A stretch of 18,751 bases of DNA, from positions 1 to 18,751 of the forward strand of contig JAJYZD010000042.1 in the NCBI GenBank assembly GCA_021800315.1, read 5' to 3'. The notes below the pieces were generated by a model. That model had not been told where the DNA came from and made no database searches. It saw nothing but the letters and a program-made list of their open reading frames with translations. Below are positions 1 to 6,997 of this stretch, piece after piece (the first letter of the stretch is position 1; the number at the start of each line of letters is the position of its first letter). The position numbers and the translations under genes are program-made. This DNA comes from Bacillota bacterium. Its GTDB lineage: Bacteria > Bacillota > Desulfotomaculia > Desulfotomaculales > JAJYZD01.

Positions 1-1193
1 GACTCCGCCAGGGCCTGGGCCGTGGCCTCCGGTTCGGTGGTGGCGGCGGGGCAGGTTAGCACCAGCATGGCGTCCACGTTCCCGTCGGCCAGCACGGCGG
101 CGAAAGCCCGGCGGTAGCGGTCGGCCCCGGCGTCGCCGAGGACGTCCACCGGGTTGTAGACGTTGCTTTCAGCCGGCAGAAAGCCGCGCAGGGCTTCGAT
201 GGTCGGAGTGGTAAAGCGGGCCATGGCGAGGCCCTCTTTCTCTATGCAGTCCGTGGCCACGATGCCGGGGCCGCCGGAGTTGGTGACCACCGCCACCCGT
301 TTGCCGGCCGGCACCGGCTGGGTGGCGAAAACGTAGGCCAGGTCGAAAAGTTCGGCCATGCTGCCGGCCCGGATGATCCCGCAGTGGCGGAAGGCGGCCG
401 CATAGGCCAGGTCGCTGCCGGCCAGGGCGCCGGTGTGGGAGGAGGCCGCCTGGGCCCCGGCCTGGCTGATGCCGGACTTCAGGATGATGATCGGTTTGAC
501 GCGGGAGGCTTCGCGGGCCGCCTCGATAAAACGCGGACCGTCGGCCACGTCCTCGATGTAGCAGAGAATGACCCTGGTCTCCGGATCCCGGGCCGCCTCC
601 CCTATGAAGTCGGCCTCGTTCAGGTCGGCCTTGTTGCCCAGGCTGACGAAACGGGAAAATCCCAGACCGGCATGGAAACTCCAGTCCAGGATGGCCACCA
701 CGAAGGCGCCGCTCTGGGAGATGAAGGCGATCCTGCCCGGACGGGGGAAGGAACCGGCAAAGGAGGCGTTCAGCGGCGTGTGGGTGTCCATCACCCCCAC
801 GCAGTTGGGACCGACCAGACGCACACCATGGGTCCGGCAGATGTCCAGCAGTTCCTTTTCCTTCGCCAGGCCTTCCCGTCCGGTCTCCTTGAAACCGGCG
901 GTCACCACCACGAGGTACCGGATGCCCGCCGTCGCGCACTCCAGGGCCACCCGGGCCGCGGCCTGTACCGGCACGGCCACCACCGCCACCTCGGGTACCC
1001 GGGGCAGGTCGGACACGCTGGGAAAGCAGGGCAACCCGGAAAGTTCGTTTTCCCGCGGGTTGACCGGGAAAATCCGGCCGGGAAAACCGCATTTCTGCAT
1101 ATTGCGCAAAATGGCGTGGCCGATTTTAGCCGGGTCTTTTGACGCGCCGACAATAGCGACCGCCTCAGGCTGGAAAAGGCTGGTTAAACTCAA
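1..1193 (-). CDS. Acyl-CoA synthetase (ADP/NDP-forming), alpha-type N-terminal part; 3' end cut by window edge
   Basis: Member of the NDP-forming acetyl/acyl-CoA synthetase family, which interconverts acyl-CoA + ADP + Pi with acid + CoA + ATP through a phosphohistidine, usually in the cytoplasm for substrate-level ATP formation from organic acids or amino acids. About 397 residues are visible, running off the left edge. Seen: an N-terminal CoA-binding Rossmann domain (residues about 8-125, AVAIVGASKDPAKIGHAI near the start), a succinyl-CoA-ligase-like domain from about 153 (IAFISQSGAF), and the SSHTGALAGS motif with His253, matching the phosphorylated catalytic histidine of this family. The ATP-grasp half, if fused, lies outside. 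The start is TTG at 1193-1191, six bases after GGTGAG; an in-frame TGA lies just upstream and no ATG fits. The start MSLTSLFQPEAVAIVGAS is typical of the family. Substrate cannot be told from sequence. Confidence 0.88.
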   Translation of the reverse strand, partial: MSLTSLFQPEAVAIVGASKDPAKIGHAILRNMQKCGFPGRIFPVNPRENELSGLPCFPSVSDLPRVPEVAVVAVPVQAAARVALECATAGIRYLVVVTAGFKETGREGLAKEKELLDICRTHGVRLVGPNCVGVMDTHTPLNASFAGSFPRPGRIAFISQSGAFVVAILDWSFHAGLGFSRFVSLGNKADLNEADFIGEAARDPETRVILCYIEDVADGPRFIEAAREASRVKPIIILKSGISQAGAQAASSHTGALAGSDLAYAAAFRHCGIIRAGSMAELFDLAYVFATQPVPAGKRVAVVTNSGGPGIVATDCIEKEGLAMARFTTPTIEALRGFLPAESNVYNPVDVLGDAGADRYRRAFAAVLADGNVDAMLVLTCPAATTEPEATAQALAE

Positions 1194-1272
1194 TAGATCT
1201 CACCGCGATCATTACAACATACCTTTACTTCATTTTTTAACCGCCAGGTCTGATACCTCAGCCTTTCGGACG

Positions 1273-1308
1273 GCTTCGGCATCCGCTTCGGCATCCGCTT
1301 TGGGATAC
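1273..1308. repeat. Three tandem 12-bp units
   Basis: GCTTCGGCATCC occurs twice in perfect tandem (1273-1284, 1285-1296), followed by a 9/12 copy GCTTTGGGATAC (1297-1308). It lies in the leader of the acyl-CoA synthetase gene. Read on the minus strand it encodes an Ala-Asp-Ala-Glu repeat inside a short open frame that ends with TGA at 1232-1230; that frame has no ATG and is not called as a gene. Confidence 0.75.
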
Positions 1309-1341
1309 GGTGGTTTAGTTTTCCCTGGTTCGGTCAAGGGC

Positions 1342-1371
1342 AGTATAGCACGCAACGGGGAAATCCGTCCA
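1342..1371 (-). promoter_or_regulatory. Possible sigma-A promoter for the acyl-CoA synthetase gene
   Basis: On the minus strand TGGACG (1371-1366) and TATACT (1347-1342) are separated by 18 bases. The -10 is good and the -35 weak (4/6). It would give a leader of about 140 nt before the TTG start at 1193. This is a match by eye only. Confidence 0.4.
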
Positions 1372-1432
1372 GCGCCTGGAATATTTTGAGATTGTTAAAA
1401 TTAGCCACAATTGTTCGTTATTGAAGCCAATG

Positions 1433-1458
1433 CCGTGTTTGCCGGCCGGAAAACACGG
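1433..1458 (-). terminator. Stem-loop downstream of ylbJ, possible weak terminator
   Basis: CCGTGTTT (1433-1440) and AAACACGG (1451-1458) form an 8-bp perfect stem with a 10-nt loop, about 80 bp past the ylbJ stop. No T-run follows on the minus strand, so an intrinsic terminator is uncertain; it could be an RNA-stabilising hairpin. Confidence 0.3.
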
Positions 1459-1538
1459 GAAACCCGGTGCGGGCACACTCTTCTTACCTTTGCCCGGAGG
1501 GCACGCAAAAATACGCCTGGGCCCGGGATCGGACTGCG

Positions 1539-2744
1539 TCAGCCCAGCATGCTCCGGATACCCTGCCAGAGGGCGGCCGCGGCCAGCAGGGACAGGAAAA
1601 GACCCAGTTCCTCCAGGCCCAAAAGCCAGGGCGGCCGAATGAAGGAGGGGGCGGATCCGGCCAGGGCCGGCCAGGCCGCTGCGAGCCAGCGGGCGTGGCC
1701 CAGGATGAGGGCGGTGTAGAAAACCGCCAGGGTGGACTGGATAAGCCGCCCGACAACGAAAACGGACATCCTCAGGTCGGTTCCGGCGATCATGGTGGCC
1801 ACCTGGGTGTGCACGCACAGGCCGCTCCAACCCAGCATGACGGCGATGACCAAAAGCTTTTGGGATAAAGCGGCGGACGCGCCGGCGGCCAGTTGACTGC
1901 CCATGGTTATTTCAAAAAAACCGCTGGCCAGGGCGGTCAGAAGCTCTCGCGGCAGGTGCAGGGGCGCAAGCGGTCCGGCGAGCCGGCCGGCTAGCCAGCC
2001 GATGATGCCCGCGGCGGTAAAGAGGCGGATGAGGACGGCGAAGAGCACGATGAAGCCGCCGATGTTCATCAGGTTTTCAAGGGAGGTTTGCACGGCGTCC
2101 CCCAGGATTGTCCCCGGCGGCCGGGTGTCGGCCGCCTGTCTTTCGCGCATGGCGGTCCACGCCCTGGTCAGGATCCGGCCGGACCGGGGGGGACGGACGG
2201 GCCTGGCCTCGCTTGTCCCGTAAAAGCGCAAGCCCAAACCCAGGGTGAGGTTGGCCAGGTAATGGGCGCCGAGGATGAGCGGGCCGACCGCCGGGTTGCC
2301 GAGCATGCCGACGGCCACCGCGACCAGCATGAACAGGGGGGAGGAATTGTTGGTGAAAGTCATCAGGCGTTCGCCCTCGCAGCGGGTGCAGAGACCATCC
2401 CGCCGGAGCCGCGCGGCCAGGAGGGCCCCGATAGGGTAGCCCGAGGTGTATCCGGCGGCCACCACCAGGGAACCCGTCCCGGGTATGTTGAAAACCGGGC
2501 GCATTACCGGTTCCAGCAATTCGCCCAGGAAATGCACCACACCCAGGGTCATGAACAACTCGGAGACGATAAAGAAGGGCAGGAGCGACGGAAACACGAT
2601 ATTCCACCAGGCCGAAAGGCCGGCCGTCGCCCCCGCGAACACGGTCGCGGGCCGGGCGATCATTAGTACCGCCAGGAGCATGGCGCAAACCGCCAGGAAA
2701 AGACGGCCGCGCGGGCCCCGGTGGACGGTGACGGTAAACGGCAT
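1539..2744 (-). CDS. ylbJ: Sporulation integral membrane protein YlbJ
   Basis: Polytopic membrane protein of the YlbJ family, which carries nucleoside-recognition 'Gate' domains and in Bacillus is a mother-cell protein needed for a normal spore cortex. Seen: about 401 residues, eight or more hydrophobic segments, and two Gate-like repeats. The first contains FPSLLPFFIVSELF, YTSGYPIGA and TNNSSPLFM; the second contains NIGGFIVLFAVLIRLF and GFFEITMGSQ. The frame is open back to an upstream ATG at 2855. I choose the ATG at 2744-2742 because the extra 37 residues are polar and proline-rich, the shorter form matches the family's usual length of about 400, and a purine-rich GGGGGGAT lies just upstream. 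It is transcribed away from hdrA and towards the acyl-CoA synthetase, and is separated from both. I saw no clear sigma-E promoter. Its presence implies an endospore former. Confidence 0.9.
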   Translation of the reverse strand: MPFTVTVHRGPRGRLFLAVCAMLLAVLMIARPATVFAGATAGLSAWWNIVFPSLLPFFIVSELFMTLGVVHFLGELLEPVMRPVFNIPGTGSLVVAAGYTSGYPIGALLAARLRRDGLCTRCEGERLMTFTNNSSPLFMLVAVAVGMLGNPAVGPLILGAHYLANLTLGLGLRFYGTSEARPVRPPRSGRILTRAWTAMRERQAADTRPPGTILGDAVQTSLENLMNIGGFIVLFAVLIRLFTAAGIIGWLAGRLAGPLAPLHLPRELLTALASGFFEITMGSQLAAGASAALSQKLLVIAVMLGWSGLCVHTQVATMIAGTDLRMSVFVVGRLIQSTLAVFYTALILGHARWLAAAWPALAGSAPSFIRPPWLLGLEELGLFLSLLAAAALWQGIRSMLG

Positions 2745-2848
2745 GAAGGATCCCCCCGCGCCCAGGTATACTCTTTCATATTTGGACGGCGGTCCGGGTA
2801 GAACGCCAGGGTGATGGGAAACGGAGTGTCCCGGATTTACGGAGGCTG

Positions 2849-2877
2849 TTGACATGGCAGACGGCCCTCGATATAAT
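2849..2877 (+). promoter_or_regulatory. Perfect consensus sigma-A promoter upstream of hdrA
   Basis: TTGACA (2849-2854), 17-bp spacer, TATAAT (2872-2877): all twelve bases and the spacing match the consensus. Transcription would start near 2884 and run toward hdrA, giving a leader of about 430 nt or a separate small RNA. It overlaps the 5' end of the alternative longer ylbJ frame, which supports the shorter ylbJ start. Confidence 0.75.
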
Positions 2878-2917
2878 ATTCTATACCAAAAAGGTAGAGA
2901 TCAGGGTGGCTGGTGGG

Positions 2918-2972
2918 CCTTTGCCAGTAAATAGCAGGGATCACTTTCGCTGGTAATATCTACTGGCATAGG
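2918..2972 (+). other. Imperfect 12-bp hairpin in the transcribed leader
   Basis: CCTTTGCCAGTA (2918-2929) pairs with TACTGGCATAGG (2961-2972): eight perfect pairs, one T-T mismatch, then three more pairs, enclosing a 31-nt loop. An overlapping pairing, GGTAGAGAT (about 2893-2901) with ATATCTACT (about 2956-2964), uses part of the same 3' arm, so the two stems would be mutually exclusive, as in a switching leader. Inference from base pairing only. Confidence 0.4.
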
Positions 2973-3065
2973 AATGAGTATCGAATAATCTCCTGGGTAC
3001 ACGATTAGATTCTGGTTGCAATTTTCATCATTTGATGATAGTATTAGCCAAGGCTGTATGTTCGG

Positions 3066-3083
3066 TTGTGAAAAAATGGACAG
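3066..3083 (+). promoter_or_regulatory. Rex-like operator candidate
   Basis: TTGTGAAAAAATGGACAG matches 11 of the 14 fixed positions of the Rex palindrome TTGTGAA-N4-TTCACAA; the left half-site is perfect, the right is 4/7. Rex senses NADH/NAD+ and often controls anaerobic redox genes, which would suit hdrA. The site lies about 180 bp downstream of the consensus promoter, so repression would have to act as a roadblock or on another promoter. Chance occurrence is quite possible in this AT-rich stretch. Confidence 0.22.
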
Positions 3084-3240
3084 CGAAATATCGGCCAATT
3101 GGTATTGTAAAGAGAGTGTGGATTATGCTGACTAAAATCTATGATGGTACGGTAGCTGCCCGTTTCCTTGGGGGGTATAGCAGCTGATTTCGCTATCGTT
3201 ATAGACAGTCGGCCAAAATTCCGGCGTAAGCCGCCATTGT

Positions 3241-3280
3241 CGGTCCGGTCCGGCGGGACTTTGCCGCCCAAGACGGACCG
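3241..3280 (+). other. GC-rich hairpin just upstream of the hdrA ribosome site
   Basis: CGGTCCG (3241-3247) pairs with CGGACCG (3274-3280), and inside it GGCGG (3252-3256) pairs with CCGCC (3264-3268), giving a two-tier stem. No T-run follows, so it is not an intrinsic terminator. It ends about 20 nt before the AGGAG of hdrA and could affect translation or message stability. Confidence 0.45.
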
Positions 3281-3310
3281 GCAGGCCGGGTCAGGGAGAG
3301 AGGAGAGGTC

Positions 3311-6300
3311 ATGATGTCTTTTGAATGCAGGGAAGGAGAGCAGGTCGCCGGGGGTGGGCACCCCGGGTCCGGAGCGGCTCTGGTGGTGGGCGGCGGAATT
3401 GTGGGAATGCAGTCCGCCCTCGACCTGGCCGAGGCCGGTTTCAAGGTTTACCTGGTGGAGCGGTCTCCGGCCATAGGCGGCAACATGGCCAGGCTGGACA
3501 AGACTTTCCCTACCAACGACTGTTCCATGTGCACCATGAGCCCGCGCTTGGTTGAGTGCGGACGTCACGACAACATCGAGATCCTGACCGGGTCGGTTCT
3601 TACCGGTCTGGCCGGGGAACCGGGCAATTTTACGGCCTCCGTGATGAAGCAAGCCCGGATGGTCGATCTCGACAAGTGCATCAGTTGCGGGCTTTGCGCC
3701 CAGTCCTGCCCCCAGGAACTGCCCAATGAATTCGACCTGGGGCTTTCGGAGCGGTCCGCCATTTACAAACGCTACGCCCAGGCCTTTCCCAACGCCTACG
3801 CCATCGACCCGGACCAGTGCCTGGGCTGCGGCGCCTGCCAGGACGCCTGTCCGGCCGACGCCATCGACCTGGAGATGGAGGACGAGGAACTGAACCTGCA
3901 GGTGGGAGCGGCCATCCTGACCACCGGGTTTGAACCTTTTGACGCCGCCCGCCTGGGTGAGTTCGGATGGGGGCGCTACCCCAACGTGGTCACCGGGCTG
4001 CAGTTCGAACGGATGATCAGCGCTTCCGGGCCTTCCCACGGCCATCTCCAGCGGCCGACCGACGGCGCGCTGCCGGGCCGGGTGGCCTGGCTGCAGTGCG
4101 TGGGCTCGCGGGACCGTTCCCGCGGCCAGAGTTGGTGCTCCTCGGTCTGCTGCATGTATGCCACCAAGCAGGCCCTGGTGGTCAAGGAGCACCACCCCGG
4201 GATGGATGCCGCCGTATTTTACATCGACATGCGGGCCTTCGGCAAGGACTTCGAGAAATACTGGGAACGGGCCAAGAGGGCGGGGATCCGCTACGAGCGC
4301 TCCGTCGTCTCCGGGCTTAAGGAGAAACCGGATACCAGGCAGCTCAAGCTGAGGTACCGCACGCCTGCCGGCGAACTCAAGGAAGAATTCTTCGACATGG
4401 TGGTGCTCTCCGTCGGTCTGGCGCCCCCCGAGGGCGCGCGGGAACTGGCCGCCGCGGCCGGGGTGGACCTGGATGAACACGGCTTCATCCGGACCAGCGG
4501 CACCTGTCCGACCGGGACCAGCCGGCCCGGGGTTTTCGCCGCCGGGGCGGTGGTGGAGCCTAAAGACATACCCCAGGCGGTGGCCGAGGCGTCCGCGGCG
4601 GCGTCGGAAGTGGCCCGCCTCCTGGCGCCGGCCCGGAACAGCATGTCCAAGACCAAACAGTATCCCCCGGAGCGCGATGTGACCGGGGAGGATCCGCGCA
4701 TCGGTGTCTTCGTCTGCCACTGCGGTCGCAACATCGGCTCGGTGGTGCGCGTTCCCGAAGTGGCGGCCTGCGCCGAAAAACTGGACGGGGTTGTCTGGTC
4801 CGAAGAACTCCTTTTCGCCTGCGCCCAGGACAGTATCAAGAAGATCAAGGAGCGCATTCTCGAGCAAGGCTTGAACCGGGTGGTGGTGGCTTCCTGCAGT
4901 CCGCGGACCCACCGTCCCCTGTTCCAGGAGACCATGCAGCAGGCCGGCTTGAACTCCCATCTCTTTGAGATGACCAATATCCGGGACCAGTGTTCCTGGG
5001 TCCACCAGGACAAGCACGATGAAGCGACCGAAAAAGCCATCGACCTGGTCCGTATGGCCGTGGCCAAGGCGCGTCTATTGGAGCCGGTGCATCACGTGCC
5101 GGTCGGGGTGGAGAAAACCGCCCTGGTGGTGGGCGGCGGCCTGGCCGGTCTTACCGCCGCGGCAAACCTGGCCGGACAGGGCTATGCCGTGCACCTCGTG
5201 GAGCGCACCGGGGAACTGGGCGGAACGGCGCGGCGCATCCGGCGGGGCCTAAACGGCGAGGATGTCGCCGGTTACCTGGCTTCCCTGGTGGGAAGAATCT
5301 CCCAAAACGACTTGGTCGCGGTGCATACCGGGCGGCAGGTGTCTTCCGTCACCGGTTACCGGGGCAACTTCGTCACCACGTTGGACAACGGGGAAGCGAT
5401 CAAGCACGGCGTGGCCATCCTGGCCACCGGGGGGCAGGCCTACCGTCCCACCGAGTACCTGTACGGTTCGGACGAGCGCGTGCTGACCAGCCTGGAACTG
5501 CAGGACAAAATGGATTCCCTGCCGCCGGCCGGCACGGTGGTCTTCGTCCAGTGCACCGGCTCGCGCGAGCCGGGCCGGCCTTACTGCAGCCGCGTCTGCT
5601 GCGGCCGGTCGGTGAACGCGGCGCTGGCGCTCAAAGAGCAAAACCCGTCGGCCAGTGTGTACATCCTGTACCGCGATGTCCGGACTTATGGTTTTCTGGA
5701 GGAAACCTACGCCCGGGCCCGGGAGGCGGGGATAAACTTCATCCGGTTCGAGCCGGAAGCGAAGCCCGTTGTAACCAGGGACGCGTCCGGCCTCGTGGTG
5801 AGCGTGTTCGACCAGGTCCTGCAAAAGGATCTGGAAATCCGGGCCGACCTGGTCTGTCTGGCCGAAGCGGTCCTGCCCGGGGATTCGAACCGGGAACTGG
5901 CGCAATTGTTCAAGGTACCGCTCAACGAGGACGGTTTCTTCCTTGAGGCGCACATGAAGCTGCGGCCGGTCGATTTTGCCTCCGAGGGTATTTTCATGGC
6001 CGGGGTGGCCCACAGCCCGAAGAACCTGAGCGAAAACATCGCCCAGGCCGGGGCGGCGGCGTCCCGGGCCGGCGGCCTTCTCGCCAAGGATAAGCTGGAA
6101 TCCCACGGTGTGGTCGCGGTGGTGGATCCGGCGAAATGCGCCGCCTGTCTGACCTGCGTGCGCCTTTGTCCCTACCAGGCGCCGCGGATCAAGGATCACA
6201 AGGCCGAGATCGAGGCCGTGGTTTGCCAGGGCTGCGGCAGTTGCGCGGGCGAGTGCCCGAACAAGGCCATCATGCTGCAGAGCTATCACGACGAGATGCA

Positions 6301-6385
6301 GGTGGCCCTGCTCGACGGTCTATACTCCCCCGCGGTGCGGGAAGCGGAAGAATTGCCCCGGGAGGCGGCCGTCAACTGCGCCTAA
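3311..6385 (+). CDS. HdrA-like FAD/iron-sulfur protein with two fused flavoprotein halves
   Basis: Related to subunit A of heterodisulfide reductase, the FAD protein that splits electron pairs in cytoplasmic Hdr complexes. Seen in 1024 residues: a first FAD/thioredoxin-reductase-like domain (GGGIVGMQSALDLAEAG, 27-43) with the HdrA motif DKTFPTNDCSMC (63-74); an inserted two-cluster ferredoxin (C123/126/129/133 and C170/173/176/180); a CCMYATK motif (280-286). Next comes an HdrA N-terminal-type domain (464-590; CHC 469-471, SCSPRTH 529-535, C561), a second FAD domain (GGGLAGLTAAANLAGQG, 608-624) without the ferredoxin insert, and a C-terminal two-cluster ferredoxin (C943/946/949/953, C972/975/978/982). 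This exceeds the roughly 650 residues of methanogen HdrA and looks like a head-to-tail fusion. AGGAG lies five bases before ATG 3311; ATG 3314 is possible. No hdrB, hdrC, mvhD or flox genes adjoin, so partners must be encoded elsewhere. Transcription ends at the terminator at 6401. Confidence 0.9.
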   Translation: MMSFECREGEQVAGGGHPGSGAALVVGGGIVGMQSALDLAEAGFKVYLVERSPAIGGNMARLDKTFPTNDCSMCTMSPRLVECGRHDNIEILTGSVLTGLAGEPGNFTASVMKQARMVDLDKCISCGLCAQSCPQELPNEFDLGLSERSAIYKRYAQAFPNAYAIDPDQCLGCGACQDACPADAIDLEMEDEELNLQVGAAILTTGFEPFDAARLGEFGWGRYPNVVTGLQFERMISASGPSHGHLQRPTDGALPGRVAWLQCVGSRDRSRGQSWCSSVCCMYATKQALVVKEHHPGMDAAVFYIDMRAFGKDFEKYWERAKRAGIRYERSVVSGLKEKPDTRQLKLRYRTPAGELKEEFFDMVVLSVGLAPPEGARELAAAAGVDLDEHGFIRTSGTCPTGTSRPGVFAAGAVVEPKDIPQAVAEASAAASEVARLLAPARNSMSKTKQYPPERDVTGEDPRIGVFVCHCGRNIGSVVRVPEVAACAEKLDGVVWSEELLFACAQDSIKKIKERILEQGLNRVVVASCSPRTHRPLFQETMQQAGLNSHLFEMTNIRDQCSWVHQDKHDEATEKAIDLVRMAVAKARLLEPVHHVPVGVEKTALVVGGGLAGLTAAANLAGQGYAVHLVERTGELGGTARRIRRGLNGEDVAGYLASLVGRISQNDLVAVHTGRQVSSVTGYRGNFVTTLDNGEAIKHGVAILATGGQAYRPTEYLYGSDERVLTSLELQDKMDSLPPAGTVVFVQCTGSREPGRPYCSRVCCGRSVNAALALKEQNPSASVYILYRDVRTYGFLEETYARAREAGINFIRFEPEAKPVVTRDASGLVVSVFDQVLQKDLEIRADLVCLAEAVLPGDSNRELAQLFKVPLNEDGFFLEAHMKLRPVDFASEGIFMAGVAHSPKNLSENIAQAGAAASRAGGLLAKDKLESHGVVAVVDPAKCAACLTCVRLCPYQAPRIKDHKAEIEAVVCQGCGSCAGECPNKAIMLQSYHDEMQVALLDGLYSPAVREAEELPREAAVNCA

Positions 6386-6400
6386 ACCGGATTGTTTGCC

Positions 6401-6428
6401 AAAACCCCGGGCCCGCCCCGGGGTTTTT
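6401..6428 (+). terminator. Strong intrinsic terminator after hdrA
   Basis: AAAACCCCGGG (6401-6411) pairs with CCCGGGGTTTT (6417-6427), an 11-bp stem with a 5-nt loop, running into TTTTTCT. It starts 16 bp after the hdrA stop and closes hdrA as a single-gene unit. Confidence 0.92.
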
Positions 6429-6492
6429 CTGTCGGCTGCGACAATGTCGGCTGCGAAAACGGCTGTTGTGAGCCCAAGTCCCTTCAAAAAGG

Positions 6493-6521
6493 TTGACACC
6501 GTTATTTTTCGGCGTTAAAAT
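6493..6521 (+). promoter_or_regulatory. Sigma-A promoter for the 108-aa gene
   Basis: TTGACA (6493-6498), 17-bp spacer, TAAAAT (6516-6521). The -35 is perfect and the -10 is 5/6. Transcription would start about 9 nt before the GTG at 6537, so the leader is very short and holds only the purine-rich AAGGGGGG. Confidence 0.75.
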
Positions 6522-6536
6522 TGGTGTTGAAGGGGG

Positions 6537-6863
6537 GTGAAAGATCTGGCATTCGAAGTATATACTCCACGCAAAGGCGCTCCCAGGCAGGCGAGGACAG
6601 CTGTCCGCCGCAAGCCCGGGATCAGAATCTCCAAGTCGTCGCTAGTTTTTAACAAACCGGCCAGGGCCCTTCTGGGTGAGAGGGTGGAACTGGCCTTCGA
6701 CCGGGAGGAGCGGGTCATCAGGGTGAAGACCGACCCGGCGGGCCTGGCCATAAAGAAGACCAAGCTGTTCGGCAAGGGGTTCTTTAAAACCTTCGGCATC
6801 GTGGAGCAGGGTTTTTTTCCGGTGGTGGAAGAGGACGGGACCTTGTATGCACGGCTGTCCTAG
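6537..6863 (+). CDS. Uncharacterised 108-residue protein
   Basis: I do not recognise a named family. The product is small, basic and soluble, with no signal peptide, membrane segment or cysteine cluster. The N-terminus is Pro/Arg-rich (YTPRKGAPRQARTAVRRKPG); a more ordered part follows from about residue 28 (IRISKSSLVFN, then LLGERVELAFDREERVIRVK and GLAIKKTKLF). The alternating hydrophobic pattern suggests a small beta-rich fold. The start is GTG at 6537; the only upstream in-frame codons before a TGA (6528-6530) are AGG and GGG, so no other start is possible nearby. The ribosome site AAGGGGG abuts the start codon, which is unusually tight. It has its own near-consensus promoter, and no terminator was noticed after it. 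Codon use matches the neighbours, so I take it as a real chromosomal gene of unknown role. Confidence 0.75.
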   Translation: MKDLAFEVYTPRKGAPRQARTAVRRKPGIRISKSSLVFNKPARALLGERVELAFDREERVIRVKTDPAGLAIKKTKLFGKGFFKTFGIVEQGFFPVVEEDGTLYARLS

Positions 6864-6919
6864 GACCCGGGCATCGCGCAAGACGGGGCCGTAGTTTACG
6901 AAAAAAGTATAGAATAGGG

Positions 6920-6948
6920 TTGTTTTAGCCCCGGCGATGTGGTAACAT
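6920..6948 (+). promoter_or_regulatory. Possible promoter for the HesB-like selenoprotein gene
   Basis: TTGTTT (6920-6925), 17-bp spacer, TAACAT (6943-6948). Spacing is ideal but each hexamer is only moderately like the consensus. Start would be near 6955, giving a leader of about 43 nt that includes the GAAGGAAGGA ribosome site. Confidence 0.4.
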
Positions 6949-6997
6949 ACCAGTAATCCGGGATCACTCCAATTTCTTTTGAAGGAAGGACTGGGCC

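Larger units (their letters stand above)
2884..3310 (+). other. Long AT-rich leader or small-RNA region before hdrA, no confident gene
   Basis: About 430 bp between the consensus promoter and hdrA. GC content over 2881-3180 is about 42% by count, against more than 60% on both sides. Only very short frames exist: 25 codons from ATG 3058 after AAGG, and 50 codons on + from about 3036. A 65-codon minus-strand frame (3098-2901) begins with TTG and has no ribosome site. None resembles a family I know. At least two sizeable hairpins are present (listed separately). It could be a cis-regulatory leader, a small RNA gene, or a decayed foreign insertion; the sequence alone does not decide. Confidence 0.5.

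Noticed and set aside
1194..1341. T-box or other known riboswitch before the acyl-CoA synthetase gene
   Set aside because: No T-box consensus, specifier loop or terminator/antiterminator pair could be found by eye.
2901..3098. 65-codon minus-strand frame in the AT-rich gap
   Set aside because: Begins with TTG, has no ribosome site, resembles no family I know, and overlaps the likely transcribed leader of hdrA.
3044..5017. 657-codon minus-strand frame opposite hdrA
   Set aside because: Composition artefact of high GC coding DNA; the plus strand carries a full set of HdrA motifs over the same bases.
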